DNA of 64,000 nucleotides from Mesorhizobium sp. WSM3860 (GTDB taxonomy: Bacteria; Pseudomonadota; Alphaproteobacteria; Rhizobiales; Rhizobiaceae): assembly GCF_002294995.1 (NCBI RefSeq), contig NZ_NSGF01000002.1, positions 1 to 64,000 on the forward strand. The letters are read 5' to 3'. Both the position numbers and the translations under genes were made by a program. Positions 38,141-46,319 of this stretch are shown piece after piece. Position 1 is the first letter of the stretch, and each line of letters opens with the position of its first letter. The notes beneath the pieces were generated by a model that was not told the origin of the DNA, searched no databases, and saw only the letters and a list, made by a program, of their open reading frames with translations.

Positions 38141-39013
38141 CTAGTTGCTGTTAGTTATGGTGCATGCCAGCGACTCCGGGAACTGGCACGGCTGGCCGAG
38201 CGCTGTAAAAGCGATGCGCTTGACCTGCATGGTCACCTTGCGGCCGGGATCGGCGAAAGCGCCCATCCAGTTGGTCAGCTTGTCGCTGCCCCACAGGCTG
38301 AAGAATATTTTCTGCGGATTGGTCGGCAATTCGTCCGGGTTGGTCACCTCGTTGACCAGCTTGCCGTTGACATACCAGCGCAGCCGGTCCTTCTCCCAAA
38401 CGAAGCCATAGTCGTTGAACCCCTTGTCGGCGCCGCCTTCGACGTCGACCAGCTTGCCATTCTTCGGCTTGCCTTGGATGTAGCTGTTCACCTGGACTTT
38501 GCTCGGGTCCTTGGTGAGGACCTCGAAGTCGATCTCGTCCCAGGGCTTTTTGTGCTGCGGCCCGATATAGGTGAAAAAGGCGGCATTGAGGCCGGATCCG
38601 GTATCCGTCTTCATCCGCGCCTCATAGACGCCGTAGCCATAGCGCTGCTTGGTCTGGACCTCGGCGCAAGCGAACTCGCGATCCTTCAGCTTGCGCTTTT
38701 CGAAGCTCAGCGACAGCACGCCGTCGGAAAGCCGGACAAGGTCCTTCGACCATGTGCAGTTCTGATGATTGCCGTTGCTCCAGCCGTCGGAGACGAACCA
38801 GCGCGAGCGGTCGAAATTCGAAAAATTGTCAACGAAGGACGGCGCGCTCTGCATCTCCTCGGCATGCACCGTATGGGGCGGAGCCACAATAGCGGCCGCG
38901 GCCGCAAGCAACGCCCCGGCGAGCCAGGCCTTAAGCTTCGTTGACCTATTCGAATGCGCGCGCGGCATGCCGCAAGCAGCCGCGGTGGAGGTGTCGTTCG
39001 GATATGCGTTCAT
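38141..39013 (-). CDS. exoK: Endo-1,3-1,4-beta-glycanase ExoK (GH16)
   Basis: A 290-residue glycoside hydrolase of family 16. A long N-terminus contains the secretion signal (LKAWLAGALLAAAAAIVAPP, cleavage near 51); the start might be ATG 38968 instead. The catalytic motif WDEIDFE gives Glu160, Asp162 and Glu164. ExoK shortens succinoglycan chains outside the cell. Substrate fits beta-1,3/1,4-glucan backbones such as succinoglycan. Confidence 0.9.
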   Translation of the reverse strand: MNAYPNDTSTAAACGMPRAHSNRSTKLKAWLAGALLAAAAAIVAPPHTVHAEEMQSAPSFVDNFSNFDRSRWFVSDGWSNGNHQNCTWSKDLVRLSDGVLSLSFEKRKLKDREFACAEVQTKQRYGYGVYEARMKTDTGSGLNAAFFTYIGPQHKKPWDEIDFEVLTKDPSKVQVNSYIQGKPKNGKLVDVEGGADKGFNDYGFVWEKDRLRWYVNGKLVNEVTNPDELPTNPQKIFFSLWGSDKLTNWMGAFADPGRKVTMQVKRIAFTALGQPCQFPESLACTITNSN

Positions 39014-39144
39014 GACAAACTGTACCTTTGTGCTGTCCGCCCCAACCCAAAGTCATTCCTGGCCCGCCTCCAGAGAGCCACTTCTGATCCTCCGCCTCTT
39101 ACTCCTCTAATGTCTTGCAGCGATGACCGCGCATGGACGCGCTG

Positions 39145-39537
39145 TCAGCCTCTGCCCGCAGACCTTGCCTGTGCGGCCTGCGAACCGGGTTGCCCGACAC
39201 CGTGGTCGACAATCGCGTCGAGCGAATGACGCAGTTCCTTCATCAGACCTTTCTGGCGCGTGAGCTCGGCGATGCGCCGCTCGTAATTCAGGATCGCGCC
39301 GGTCATCGCGCTGACATCCGACGACTTGTCTGTCGACGCGGAGCCGTTCTCCATTGCCTCGACCAGGAAAGCGGCGTTGGTCGCCGTCGAGCGATAGCGG
39401 TTCTCCAGCCCGGTCTTTTCCGCTTCGATCTCAGCGGAGATCTGGTCGAACAGCTTCGCCAGACGGTCGAGCCGCTGGAGATCGGTCTGCCGGTCACGAG
39501 CCGGATCCCTGGATCTGAAGCCAAAAATCGAAGCCAT
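39145..39537 (-). CDS. Unknown coiled-coil protein of the exo cluster
   Basis: A 130-residue protein, largely alpha-helical and charged, with heptad-like stretches (RLDRLAKLFDQISAEIEAEK and ERRIAELTRQKGLMKELRHS). The start is ATG 39537; the frame to 39582 is an unsupported extension. A PhaR-like site lies 20 bases upstream. No known family was recognised. Position between exoK and exoU suggests a structural or regulatory role in polymer production. Confidence 0.65.
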   Translation of the reverse strand: MASIFGFRSRDPARDRQTDLQRLDRLAKLFDQISAEIEAEKTGLENRYRSTATNAAFLVEAMENGSASTDKSSDVSAMTGAILNYERRIAELTRQKGLMKELRHSLDAIVDHGVGQPGSQAAQARSAGRG

Positions 39538-39556
39538 TCGATCGGCCTTTCGAAAT

Positions 39557-39568
39557 TGCTGCACCGCA
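39557..39568 (-). promoter_or_regulatory. PhaR/AniA-like site before the coiled-coil gene
   Basis: TGCTGCACCGCA is an exact reverse-strand match of TGCRNYGCASMA and lies 20 bases upstream of the leftward gene at 39537, between it and exoU. It is followed by ACATA. Confidence 0.55.
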
Positions 39569-39663
39569 ACATAGCTTGCCATTCTCGGGGCAAGTAGGCA
39601 ACCTCGTAGTTTCGGAAAGCGGATTTTTTAGGGAACGGCGCCAGCGCTGACGCTTTTGTCGGA

Positions 39664-40680
39664 TCATTCTGTTGCGGCACTTGTTGCCGGCATCAGGAAG
39701 CGCATCGGGGGCACCTGCTGCTTTGCAGCAATGCCGGCGCGGCGGAGCAACGCGTCCAGCTTGTCGGCCGCCACGCCGCGAACGATCGGGACCAGATTGG
39801 ACTGGCTGGCGAAGGCATAGGCGGCGGCCGACGCTAGGCCGCGCTCCGCCTTCACGTCGAGGAAATTGCGCAGCCGGTACTTGTCACGCACATGGCGCTC
39901 GTGGCGCCGCAATGCGGCCTTCGAGCCCTCCGGCAGGTTGCCCAGCGCCAGCAGCGCCAAGTCGGCATCGGCAAGCCGCTTCAGATCCTGGGTCCTGTGG
40001 CGGCCGCTCAGCGAATCGGCGCGAACGATCGCGCCATAGCCGCAGGACTTGATGATTTTGAAACGCGCCCCGCAGGCGACCGCGCGCGCATAGAGCTCGT
40101 AGTCCTCGCCGAGCCGCAGGTTTTCGTCGTAGCTCAGCCCATAACGATCGAGGAACGCCCGGCTGATCACCGGCTTGAGGAAGCCCAATTCGCCGCGCAG
40201 CACCCGGCGGCGAGAAATGTTGCCTTCGATGAAACGCTCGAAGTCGAGGAACTGCGGTTCTGGCGCGAAGGAGGGAGCCGCGACCTTGGTGGGGTCGGTC
40301 GCGGCGTCGTCCCTGATCAGCATGATGTTGTCCGCCGCGAAATCCCAGTCGGCGCTGGCAAACAGCCGGCGGAAACGGCCTTCGAGGAAGAAATCGTCAG
40401 CGTCAAGGATGCTGATGAAAGGCGAAACGGAAGCTTTTATCGCGGCGTTGCGCGCAAAGGACGGACCATGGTTGGCGTCGAGACGCATCACGTTGAGCCG
40501 GCCGCTGCCGTCATCGGCGGCCAGCGCCACATTCTGTGTGTCGTCGGTGGAGGCGTCGTCGACCACGACGACTTCCGCCACCTCCGCCTCGCGCAGAGCG
40601 GAAGCGATGGCGACCGGTATGGTCCGCGCCGCGTTGCGGGCGGCGATGATGACGCAGACCCTTGGGGTCGTCACGGGCAT
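39664..40680 (-). CDS. exoU: Succinoglycan glycosyltransferase ExoU-like (GT2)
   Basis: A 338-residue GT2 enzyme. RVCVIIAARNAARTIPVAI, VVVVDDASTDDTQN, GPSFARNAAI and SILDADDFFLEGRF (metal-binding DxD) define the GT-A fold, and LRLGEDYELYARAV the C-terminal acceptor region. In Sinorhizobium ExoU adds the sixth sugar. Its sequence is close to that of the exoO-like protein at 26.6 kb, as it is in the known cluster. ATG 40680 is the start. Confidence 0.8.
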   Translation of the reverse strand: MPVTTPRVCVIIAARNAARTIPVAIASALREAEVAEVVVVDDASTDDTQNVALAADDGSGRLNVMRLDANHGPSFARNAAIKASVSPFISILDADDFFLEGRFRRLFASADWDFAADNIMLIRDDAATDPTKVAAPSFAPEPQFLDFERFIEGNISRRRVLRGELGFLKPVISRAFLDRYGLSYDENLRLGEDYELYARAVACGARFKIIKSCGYGAIVRADSLSGRHRTQDLKRLADADLALLALGNLPEGSKAALRRHERHVRDKYRLRNFLDVKAERGLASAAAYAFASQSNLVPIVRGVAADKLDALLRRAGIAAKQQVPPMRFLMPATSAATE

Positions 40681-40741
40681 GATTCACCTTTCGATTGCAT
40701 GGCTGACAGCCCGCCCCTGGCCTTAGATGCAAAACCGGTCT

Positions 40742-41899
40742 TCATCCGTTGCCCCGCACCGGCGCGGACGCGGCCGGCCGCTCGAAGATCCGCCGGCTGA
40801 GATCGGCGGAGGCCGCCCAGCCGGCCTCCGCCAGATAGCGCACGGGCTCGCGCCCGCAGAGTTCCCACAGCACCGTCCGCCGCTGCGGCCAGCGCAACGA
40901 GGACAGCCAGGGCGCGATCACCATGTGGAAGAGGTCGGCATTGTCGATGCGCGCCAGGATCCGGGTGGCACGGTCCGAAAGGAGGGTAGCGGTACCGCCA
41001 AGCAGAACGTCGGCCGCGCGCAAACCAAGCAGCAGCGTGTCGGCGAGGCCCTGCTCCTCAGCATGGTCGAGCAGTTGCTGCTGCTCGGCTTCGTCCAGCC
41101 GGCCGGCCGCGGCTCTAACGTCGCAGACATAGCCGGCGCAGGGCTCGCGGTTGAAGAAGGCTTTGGCGACGCTGATGCAGGACAAGAGCAACGTGTCGGA
41201 CGCCGAAATGAAGGGCATGGTGGCGCCCGCAACCTTGACCTCGCGCTTGCGGCGCAGGAAGCCGTCGATGTCGCGCGGGCTCGGCGAGCCCGGCTGCTGC
41301 AGCCGATGGTGAAGATCGACCGTGGCGGCCCGCACGCCATTGTCGCGGACCATGTGCTGCTCGCCGAGGAAACGCACCCACCAGACCGAACGGGACTTGC
41401 CCGCGACCTCGTAGCCGGCCGAGCGGAGGGCTTCGCGGGCGGCAGAGAAGCCGGACGGCGAAACCAGGATGTCGACGTCGCCGGATGGCTTCATGAAATG
41501 ATCGCCGTAGAGCAATTGCTGCTGGAAGGGGCCCTTCAGGAAGACGAAGTCGATCTGCCTGCCCTGCAACACCCGATGGATGGCGATCGAGTCCCCGATG
41601 CAGGCGGCGTTCATCGACATGGTGCGCCGGCGATAACAATCGAGCCATGCGAGCAATTCGGGGCGCGTGGCGCCGGTCGCTCCATGCGAGAGAGCCTTGA
41701 GCAAAAAGACCGCGACCTTGTTCAACCTCGCAATGTCGGTAACGTCGACCACGGAGATTGCCGGAGCCGGCATACCGCCATGGTCGGCTACTCGCGCCGT
41801 CGGATTGAAGAACAGCCGCAGACAGGCCTGCACATAGGCGACTTCGTCGGCGCTGCCGGCCGCGCGCAGCCTGTCGTAAGAAGCGTCCTGCACGGCCAT
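40742..41899 (-). CDS. Nucleotidyltransferase-family protein of the lasso cluster
   Basis: A 385-residue protein of the NTP_transf_5 kind. FVFLKGPFQQQLLYGDHF and PSGDVDILVSPSGF give the catalytic D-x-D, in the same layout as the protein at 15553-16578. The ATG 41899 start is uncertain because a good ribosome site is lacking; the frame extends to 42094. It is divergent from the lasso precursor with a 500-base promoter space. In paeninodin-type clusters this protein and an HPr-kinase-like protein occur together, and the second one is encoded here at 45330-46319. It may modify the phosphorylated peptide. Confidence 0.75.
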   Translation of the reverse strand: MAVQDASYDRLRAAGSADEVAYVQACLRLFFNPTARVADHGGMPAPAISVVDVTDIARLNKVAVFLLKALSHGATGATRPELLAWLDCYRRRTMSMNAACIGDSIAIHRVLQGRQIDFVFLKGPFQQQLLYGDHFMKPSGDVDILVSPSGFSAAREALRSAGYEVAGKSRSVWWVRFLGEQHMVRDNGVRAATVDLHHRLQQPGSPSPRDIDGFLRRKREVKVAGATMPFISASDTLLLSCISVAKAFFNREPCAGYVCDVRAAAGRLDEAEQQQLLDHAEEQGLADTLLLGLRAADVLLGGTATLLSDRATRILARIDNADLFHMVIAPWLSSLRWPQRRTVLWELCGREPVRYLAEAGWAASADLSRRIFERPAASAPVRGNG

Positions 41900-42333
41900 G
41901 CCCGTTGTCGTTTCTCCGCAAAACCGCCCGCGGCGGCGTTTATACCGCACCTGCGAAGAAAAGCATCGCCAAAAATCAGGAACGCCATCGAGCCCCTTCC
42001 CAAGCGGCCTCGTGTCTGCAACCTGCGCGTTCATATTCGCTAATCGCCGATCACTTTTGAAGACAGATCCGGTGGCGGCCAGGTGAGCCGGCAATCGTTA
42101 TCTTCTGCAGTATTTTCTTCGCGATTCCCGCATAGTCACTCCAGGCTCACGAACTTACCTCAATCAAATCATATGCTTACTTAGGCGGCAAAAAGGCGAT
42201 GCTGAACGTTCGAGTGAAGTTCGCCCGAGATGCAAAGGCCGGCGACGCCATCACTGACGCCGGCATCTGCAACCAAGAATTGATTACTGCCTGGTAAATC
42301 AGGCTTGACTCATAAATGTTGCCGTGCAGCAAT
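41900..42333. other. Lasso-cluster upstream region with a hairpin
   Basis: About 430 bases with no clear gene, between the leftward nucleotidyltransferase and the rightward lasso precursor. It contains a hairpin at 42229-42267 made of GATGC/GCATC and GCCGGCG/CGCCGGC arms. A 32-codon frame begins in it (near 42199) but has no ribosome site. It presumably holds the promoters of both directions. Confidence 0.5.
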
Positions 42334-42345
42334 TGCAACGCAGCA
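42334..42345 (+). promoter_or_regulatory. PhaR/AniA-like site before the lasso precursor
   Basis: TGCAACGCAGCA matches TGCRNYGCASMA exactly. It is embedded in TGC/GCA-rich DNA and lies 55 bases upstream of the precursor start, so it is well placed for a repressor or activator of the lasso operon. Confidence 0.6.
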
Positions 42346-42400
42346 TAGCAATATGCTGGCGGCATTCCGACGCCGCTTCCAGTCTTAATTGGAGAATAGA

Positions 42401-42553
42401 ATGGAACAGCATGTTGAAAAGCAAGAGTACGAGACCCCAAGCCTGACGGTTCACGGTTCGATCGAAACGATCACGCAGGGTGCCTCCGGGACCACGGCGC
42501 TTGACGCGGCATTTCCCGCGCACACGCCGGTCGGTGAGCTCACCTTCTCCTGA
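42401..42553 (+). CDS. Lasso-peptide precursor, 50 residues
   Basis: ATG 42401 follows GGAGA by 5 bases. The leader (residues 1-26) contains YETPSLTVHGSIETITQG at 10-27, the lasso leader pattern Y-x-x-P-x-L-x-x-x-G-x5-T-x-G, with Thr25 at position -2. The core (27-50, 24 residues) starts GASGTTALD, so Gly1 can close a nine-residue macrolactam on Asp9, and the tail ends GELTFS. The C-terminal Ser50 is where a paeninodin-type kinase would add phosphate. It is the first gene of a complete lasso operon and is followed by a hairpin before B1. Confidence 0.93.
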   Translation: MEQHVEKQEYETPSLTVHGSIETITQGASGTTALDAAFPAHTPVGELTFS

Positions 42554-42561
42554 GCTTGCAG

Positions 42562-42606
42562 CGCCCGGAGTTGTCGCAGTTGGGGCTCCGGGCGTTCTCT
42601 TTCTTC
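42562..42606 (+). terminator. Attenuator-like hairpin between lasso precursor and B1
   Basis: CGCCCGGAG (42562-42570) pairs exactly with CTCCGGGCG (42586-42594), followed by TTCTCTTTCTTC. The stem and the pyrimidine-rich tail look like a partial Rho-independent terminator, which would give far more precursor mRNA than enzyme mRNA, as in other lasso clusters. Confidence 0.75.
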
Positions 42607-42710
42607 AAACAGTGAACCGGGGACTCGTGTCCTTGGGCTCCCTGGCCGAGAATCGCAGGCAACCGATCCCGGTCGAGGTCACGCATAGCGTTCAACAATG
42701 AGGTTTTAGG

Positions 42711-43010
42711 ATGCACTGGAACCCATCGGACCATGACCGCGTGGTCGCGAGCGGCGATGCCGTGGCTTGCGAATTCGGCAACGGACTGGCGCTGCTCCAT
42801 CTCAAATCCAACATTTACTACAGCCTGAACGGGGTCGGCGCCTACATTTGGGAGCTGATCCAGGAGCCACTCCCGATCCTCGACATAAGAGGCGCGGTGC
42901 TCGCCCGCTATGATGTCGATACCGAACGCTGCAAGGCCGATGTCGAGGGCCTGCTCAAGGGACTGATCGAAGCCGGGCTTGCGAGGTTCCACCATGAGGA
43001 ACTGGCCTAG
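42711..43010 (+). CDS. PqqD-like leader-recognition protein (B1)
   Basis: A 99-residue PqqD-family protein. Strands DRVVASGDAVACEFGNGLALLHLKS are followed by the family-typical YYSLNGVGAYIWELI and helices with DIRGAVLARYDVD. It binds the Y-x-x-P leader of the precursor and delivers it to B2. It overlaps the B2 start, so the two are made together; B1 and B2 are fused in some other lasso systems. Confidence 0.88.
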   Translation: MHWNPSDHDRVVASGDAVACEFGNGLALLHLKSNIYYSLNGVGAYIWELIQEPLPILDIRGAVLARYDVDTERCKADVEGLLKGLIEAGLARFHHEELA

Positions 43011-43410
43011 GGTCCTCTCGCTTAGCGGCCCGGAGGTGCTGTTTCTGGCGCGCTGCCTGGCAGTGGTCAGCCTCGTGCGGCTGGGGCTGACACTTTCGTC
43101 CTATAATCGCATGCGCGCGCTGGTGACTCGACTGGAAGCGAGGAATGACGCTGGTCTCGCCGATCTGCGGCGCGTCGCATGGGGCGTTGCCGCTGCTGCA
43201 CGATACGTGCCCGGCGCCAGCTGCCTTACCCAGGCGCTTGCCGGGCAGTATCTGCTTGCCCGCCAGGGCAATGCCGCCAAGATCAGCATCGGCATCGCGC
43301 GCGACCCCGGCGCCGATCTCAAGGCACATGCCTGGCTGATCAGCGGCGAGCACATCGTGCTTGGCGGCTCGATCAACGGCTTTGCCCATCTCGTCGATCA
43401 CGGGCAATAG
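42994..43410 (+). CDS. Lasso B2 leader protease (transglutaminase-like)
   Basis: A 138-residue cysteine protease of the lasso B2 type. Catalytic Cys77 (GASCLTQALAGQYLL) and His112 (LKAHAWL) are present with the usual spacing. It is expected to cleave after Gln26 of the precursor before or as ring closure occurs. ATG 42994 lies inside the B1 gene; ATG 42979 is the alternative. It lies 3 bases before the cyclase gene. Confidence 0.88.
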   Translation: MRNWPRVLSLSGPEVLFLARCLAVVSLVRLGLTLSSYNRMRALVTRLEARNDAGLADLRRVAWGVAAAARYVPGASCLTQALAGQYLLARQGNAAKISIGIARDPGADLKAHAWLISGEHIVLGGSINGFAHLVDHGQ

Positions 43411-43413
43411 GCG

Positions 43414-45333
43414 ATGAGCGGCGTCGCCGGAATTCTGCTGAGACGGGATGGCAGCCCAGCGGCAGCGGCCGACATCCAGCAGATGCTGGCGCGCATGCGC
43501 CACCGGGCGCGCGACGGCAGCTCATGGTGGACGGACAAACACGCAGCACTAGGCCATGCCTGGCTCAACACGACGGGCGAGCAGGGCCCAGGCCCGCTGA
43601 CAATGGCCGGCGGCAAGCTCGCCATTACGGCCGATTGCCGGCTGGACAACCGCGAGGAGCTTCTGGCGCGGCTCGGCGTCCGCGACCGGTCGGCCGCCGA
43701 CGCCATGCTGCTGATGTGCGCCTATCTCAAATGGGGCGAGGCCTGTCCGACCTACCTGCAAGGCGATTTCGCCTTCGCGATCTGGGACGCCGAGCGCCGG
43801 GCGCTGTTTTGCGCGCGCGACCATTTCGGCGTCAAACCTTTCTACTACCATTGCGCCGACAGGCGCTTTGCCTTCGCCTCTGAGATCGGCCCTCTCCTGG
43901 CGCTGGAAGGTATCGGCAGGAGTCTCAGCGAGCATCAGATTTCCGGCTTCCTGGCCGGCCTGCCGGACGATCCGCAATCAACGCTCTATGCGGAGATCTT
44001 TCGCCTGCCCGCTCGGCACAGCATGACGGTGACCAATAATCAGGTCGTTCTGAGCCGCTACTGGGAGATTGAGCCGTCGCAAAGGCAGCTGCGTTCGGAT
44101 GCAGCGGACGAGTTCCTGCATCTTTTCGCGCGGTCGGTTGAAAACCGGATGCGGGGCACGCCGTCCGTCGGTGCCATGCTGAGCGGTGGGCTCGATTCGT
44201 CCTCGATCGCCTGCGTGGCCGGACTTCAAGCGGCGGCGGCGCAGAAGCCGAAGCTCAAAACCTTTTCGCTGGTCTTCGACAGAGGCTCGTCAATGGACGA
44301 GCGGCCCTTCATCGACGCGGTGCTGGAGCAATATGCGCTCGACGGCACACTGATTGCGGTCGGCGACTATGCGCCCTTCGCCGAGTTTGACCGAATTCTG
44401 GAGGAACAGGAAGGAACCTTCCTGGCGCCCGGCCTGTCCCTGACCCGCAGCATCTATCGCACCGCCAGCGCTAAGGACGTCAAAGTGCTTCTCGACGGCC
44501 ATGGCGGCGACGAGGTCGTATCGCAAGGACATGGGCATCTGCATGAACTCGCCCATGGCGGCAGGTGGCTAGAGCTGTGGCGCGAGCTGCACAGTGCCGC
44601 CAACACCTATGGCGACCGGATGCTACCTCTGTACTTCAAGTTCCTCGCCGCCTACGGGCCGGCTTGGCGGCTTGCCAGGATGACGGCGAAGGCCAAGCGC
44701 TTGCTCGGAAAACTGCGGCGCCGACCCTCCCATGCACCGCGCGCGGCCTGGGCAGGACTGGTCAACCCGGAGCTTGCCAAGCGCACCGATCTCGCCGAAC
44801 GTTTCGATCGCGCGGCCTATATGCCCGCCAATGTCAGCACGAGCGAAGCGCTCACGCATCGCTGGCTTCTGTCCACCGGGCTGGTGCCCCATGCCTTCGA
44901 GGTTCTCGACAAGGCCGCCGCCAATTTCGGCATCGAACCGCGCTATCCGTTCTGGGACAAGCCGCTGGTCGAATTCTGCCTGGCGCTGCCGGGCGAGGAA
45001 AAGCTGCGCAACGGCTTCGGCCGCCATGTGCTGCGCCGGGCGATGGAAGGCGTGCTGCCGCCGGCGGTGCAGTGGCGGCGCGACAAGATCGATTTCACTG
45101 CCAACCTGGTCAAAGGCATGATCCTCAACCATCGCGATCTCCTGGACAGGCTGCTGGTGTCGGACAACGACTTGATCGCCCCCTATGTCAATCTGCCCGA
45201 GGTGAACGCGGTCTATGCGCGCATGCTGCAGCGGCCAGAGCAAGCGACGCTGCCCGACGTCCAGCATATCTGGCGTTCGGCCTCACTGTCGCTATGGCTG
45301 CGGCAGGTCCAACAGCATGGAAACCCTGCATGA
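43414..45333 (+). CDS. Lasso cyclase, asparagine-synthetase-like (C protein)
   Basis: A 639-residue asparagine-synthetase B homologue. The N-terminal glutaminase-like domain starts MSGVAGILL, so the catalytic Cys2 of true enzymes is replaced by Ser and the domain should not produce ammonia. The synthetase domain has the ATP pyrophosphatase loop SGGLDSSS (257-264). In lasso synthesis it adenylates Asp9 and forms the amide with Gly1. It overlaps the kinase gene by ATGA. In this context a role in asparagine formation is unlikely. Confidence 0.9.
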   Translation: MSGVAGILLRRDGSPAAAADIQQMLARMRHRARDGSSWWTDKHAALGHAWLNTTGEQGPGPLTMAGGKLAITADCRLDNREELLARLGVRDRSAADAMLLMCAYLKWGEACPTYLQGDFAFAIWDAERRALFCARDHFGVKPFYYHCADRRFAFASEIGPLLALEGIGRSLSEHQISGFLAGLPDDPQSTLYAEIFRLPARHSMTVTNNQVVLSRYWEIEPSQRQLRSDAADEFLHLFARSVENRMRGTPSVGAMLSGGLDSSSIACVAGLQAAAAQKPKLKTFSLVFDRGSSMDERPFIDAVLEQYALDGTLIAVGDYAPFAEFDRILEEQEGTFLAPGLSLTRSIYRTASAKDVKVLLDGHGGDEVVSQGHGHLHELAHGGRWLELWRELHSAANTYGDRMLPLYFKFLAAYGPAWRLARMTAKAKRLLGKLRRRPSHAPRAAWAGLVNPELAKRTDLAERFDRAAYMPANVSTSEALTHRWLLSTGLVPHAFEVLDKAAANFGIEPRYPFWDKPLVEFCLALPGEEKLRNGFGRHVLRRAMEGVLPPAVQWRRDKIDFTANLVKGMILNHRDLLDRLLVSDNDLIAPYVNLPEVNAVYARMLQRPEQATLPDVQHIWRSASLSLWLRQVQQHGNPA

Positions 45334-46319
45334 ACTCTCCGGCCCCTTCCCTTGCCGCGAGGCCAGGTTCCGCGATCGAAGCGACCCCTCGAAACGGGCG
45401 TGCCCGTCGGTTCTACAAGGCGTACGGCCTGACGATCGGGTCCGAGGTGGTTTTGCCGGAACTGGAACCGACCGCGCCGGCAACACCGGACATCGAGATC
45501 GCTGTTGGGCCGATCGATTTTCCGGAGGCTGCACTGGCGAACGCTGCGGCCTTTCGCTTCGAGCCGACGCGCCAGTACCTGTCCTGGCAAGCCGTCGGCA
45601 CCTTCCTGATCAACGATGCCTCCAGGATCGATGTCGATCCGGCGCCGGGCATCGATGATCCGCTGCTTGCCTTCCCACTTCTGGGTCCGGTGCTGGCGCT
45701 CACGCTGCATCAGCGCGGCCTGCTTGTCCTGCACGCCAGCGCCATCGCCGTTGGCGGGCAAAGCGTGATCTTCATGGGCGACAAGGGTGCCGGCAAGTCG
45801 ACCACGGCGGGCGCTATGGTCCGCGCCGGTCACCTTCTGCTTACCGACGATGTCGTGGCGCTGGACCTGTCCGATCCTTCACGACCGATGATCCTGCCCG
45901 GCTTTCCGCAGCTCAAGCTTGCCGCGGATGCCGCGAACGCCATCAGAATCGGACGAGCGGAGGTGCGGCCGCAGGTGCATCCGCAGATCGAGAAGGCGCA
46001 GCATCGCCTGCAGGACGGATTCTGCGGCGAAGCCGTGCCGGCGGCCCGGATCTATATGCTGGAGCGCGGCGGGCAGGCGGCGATCACGCCGCTAAAGGGC
46101 GCCGCCGCCCTGCCGGCGATCATCAAATTCTCCTACATCACGCGGTTCGGCCGGCAGGCCCTGGTCGGCGGTTCCGCGTCCACGCATCTCGGTCAATGCG
46201 CGCAGCTTGCCGGCCGGATCGGCGTCAGCCGGCTGGAAGTGCCGGCAGGCCTGGAGCGGATCGATGAGGCCGTCGCCCTGATCGAGCGCGATCTGGCCGC
46301 CGGCGCCTGGGCAAGGTGA
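45330..46319 (+). CDS. HPr-kinase-like lasso kinase
   Basis: A 329-residue HPr kinase/phosphorylase-fold protein. Walker A GDKGAGKST (150-158) and LLTDDVVAL near 170-178 are visible; about 130 N-terminal residues precede them with no known domain. In paeninodin-type clusters such kinases phosphorylate the C-terminal Ser of the precursor; the precursor here ends in Ser50. It lacks ties to the PTS genes at 12 kb. The start overlaps the cyclase stop (ATGA). Confidence 0.87.
   Translation: MNSPAPSLAARPGSAIEATPRNGRARRFYKAYGLTIGSEVVLPELEPTAPATPDIEIAVGPIDFPEAALANAAAFRFEPTRQYLSWQAVGTFLINDASRIDVDPAPGIDDPLLAFPLLGPVLALTLHQRGLLVLHASAIAVGGQSVIFMGDKGAGKSTTAGAMVRAGHLLLTDDVVALDLSDPSRPMILPGFPQLKLAADAANAIRIGRAEVRPQVHPQIEKAQHRLQDGFCGEAVPAARIYMLERGGQAAITPLKGAAALPAIIKFSYITRFGRQALVGGSASTHLGQCAQLAGRIGVSRLEVPAGLERIDEAVALIERDLAAGAWAR

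Noticed and set aside
42177..42440. A minus-strand frame whose end looks like a small peptide, and a 32-codon plus-strand frame near 42199
   Set aside because: Neither has a ribosome site or a lasso leader pattern; the true precursor lies just downstream with both.
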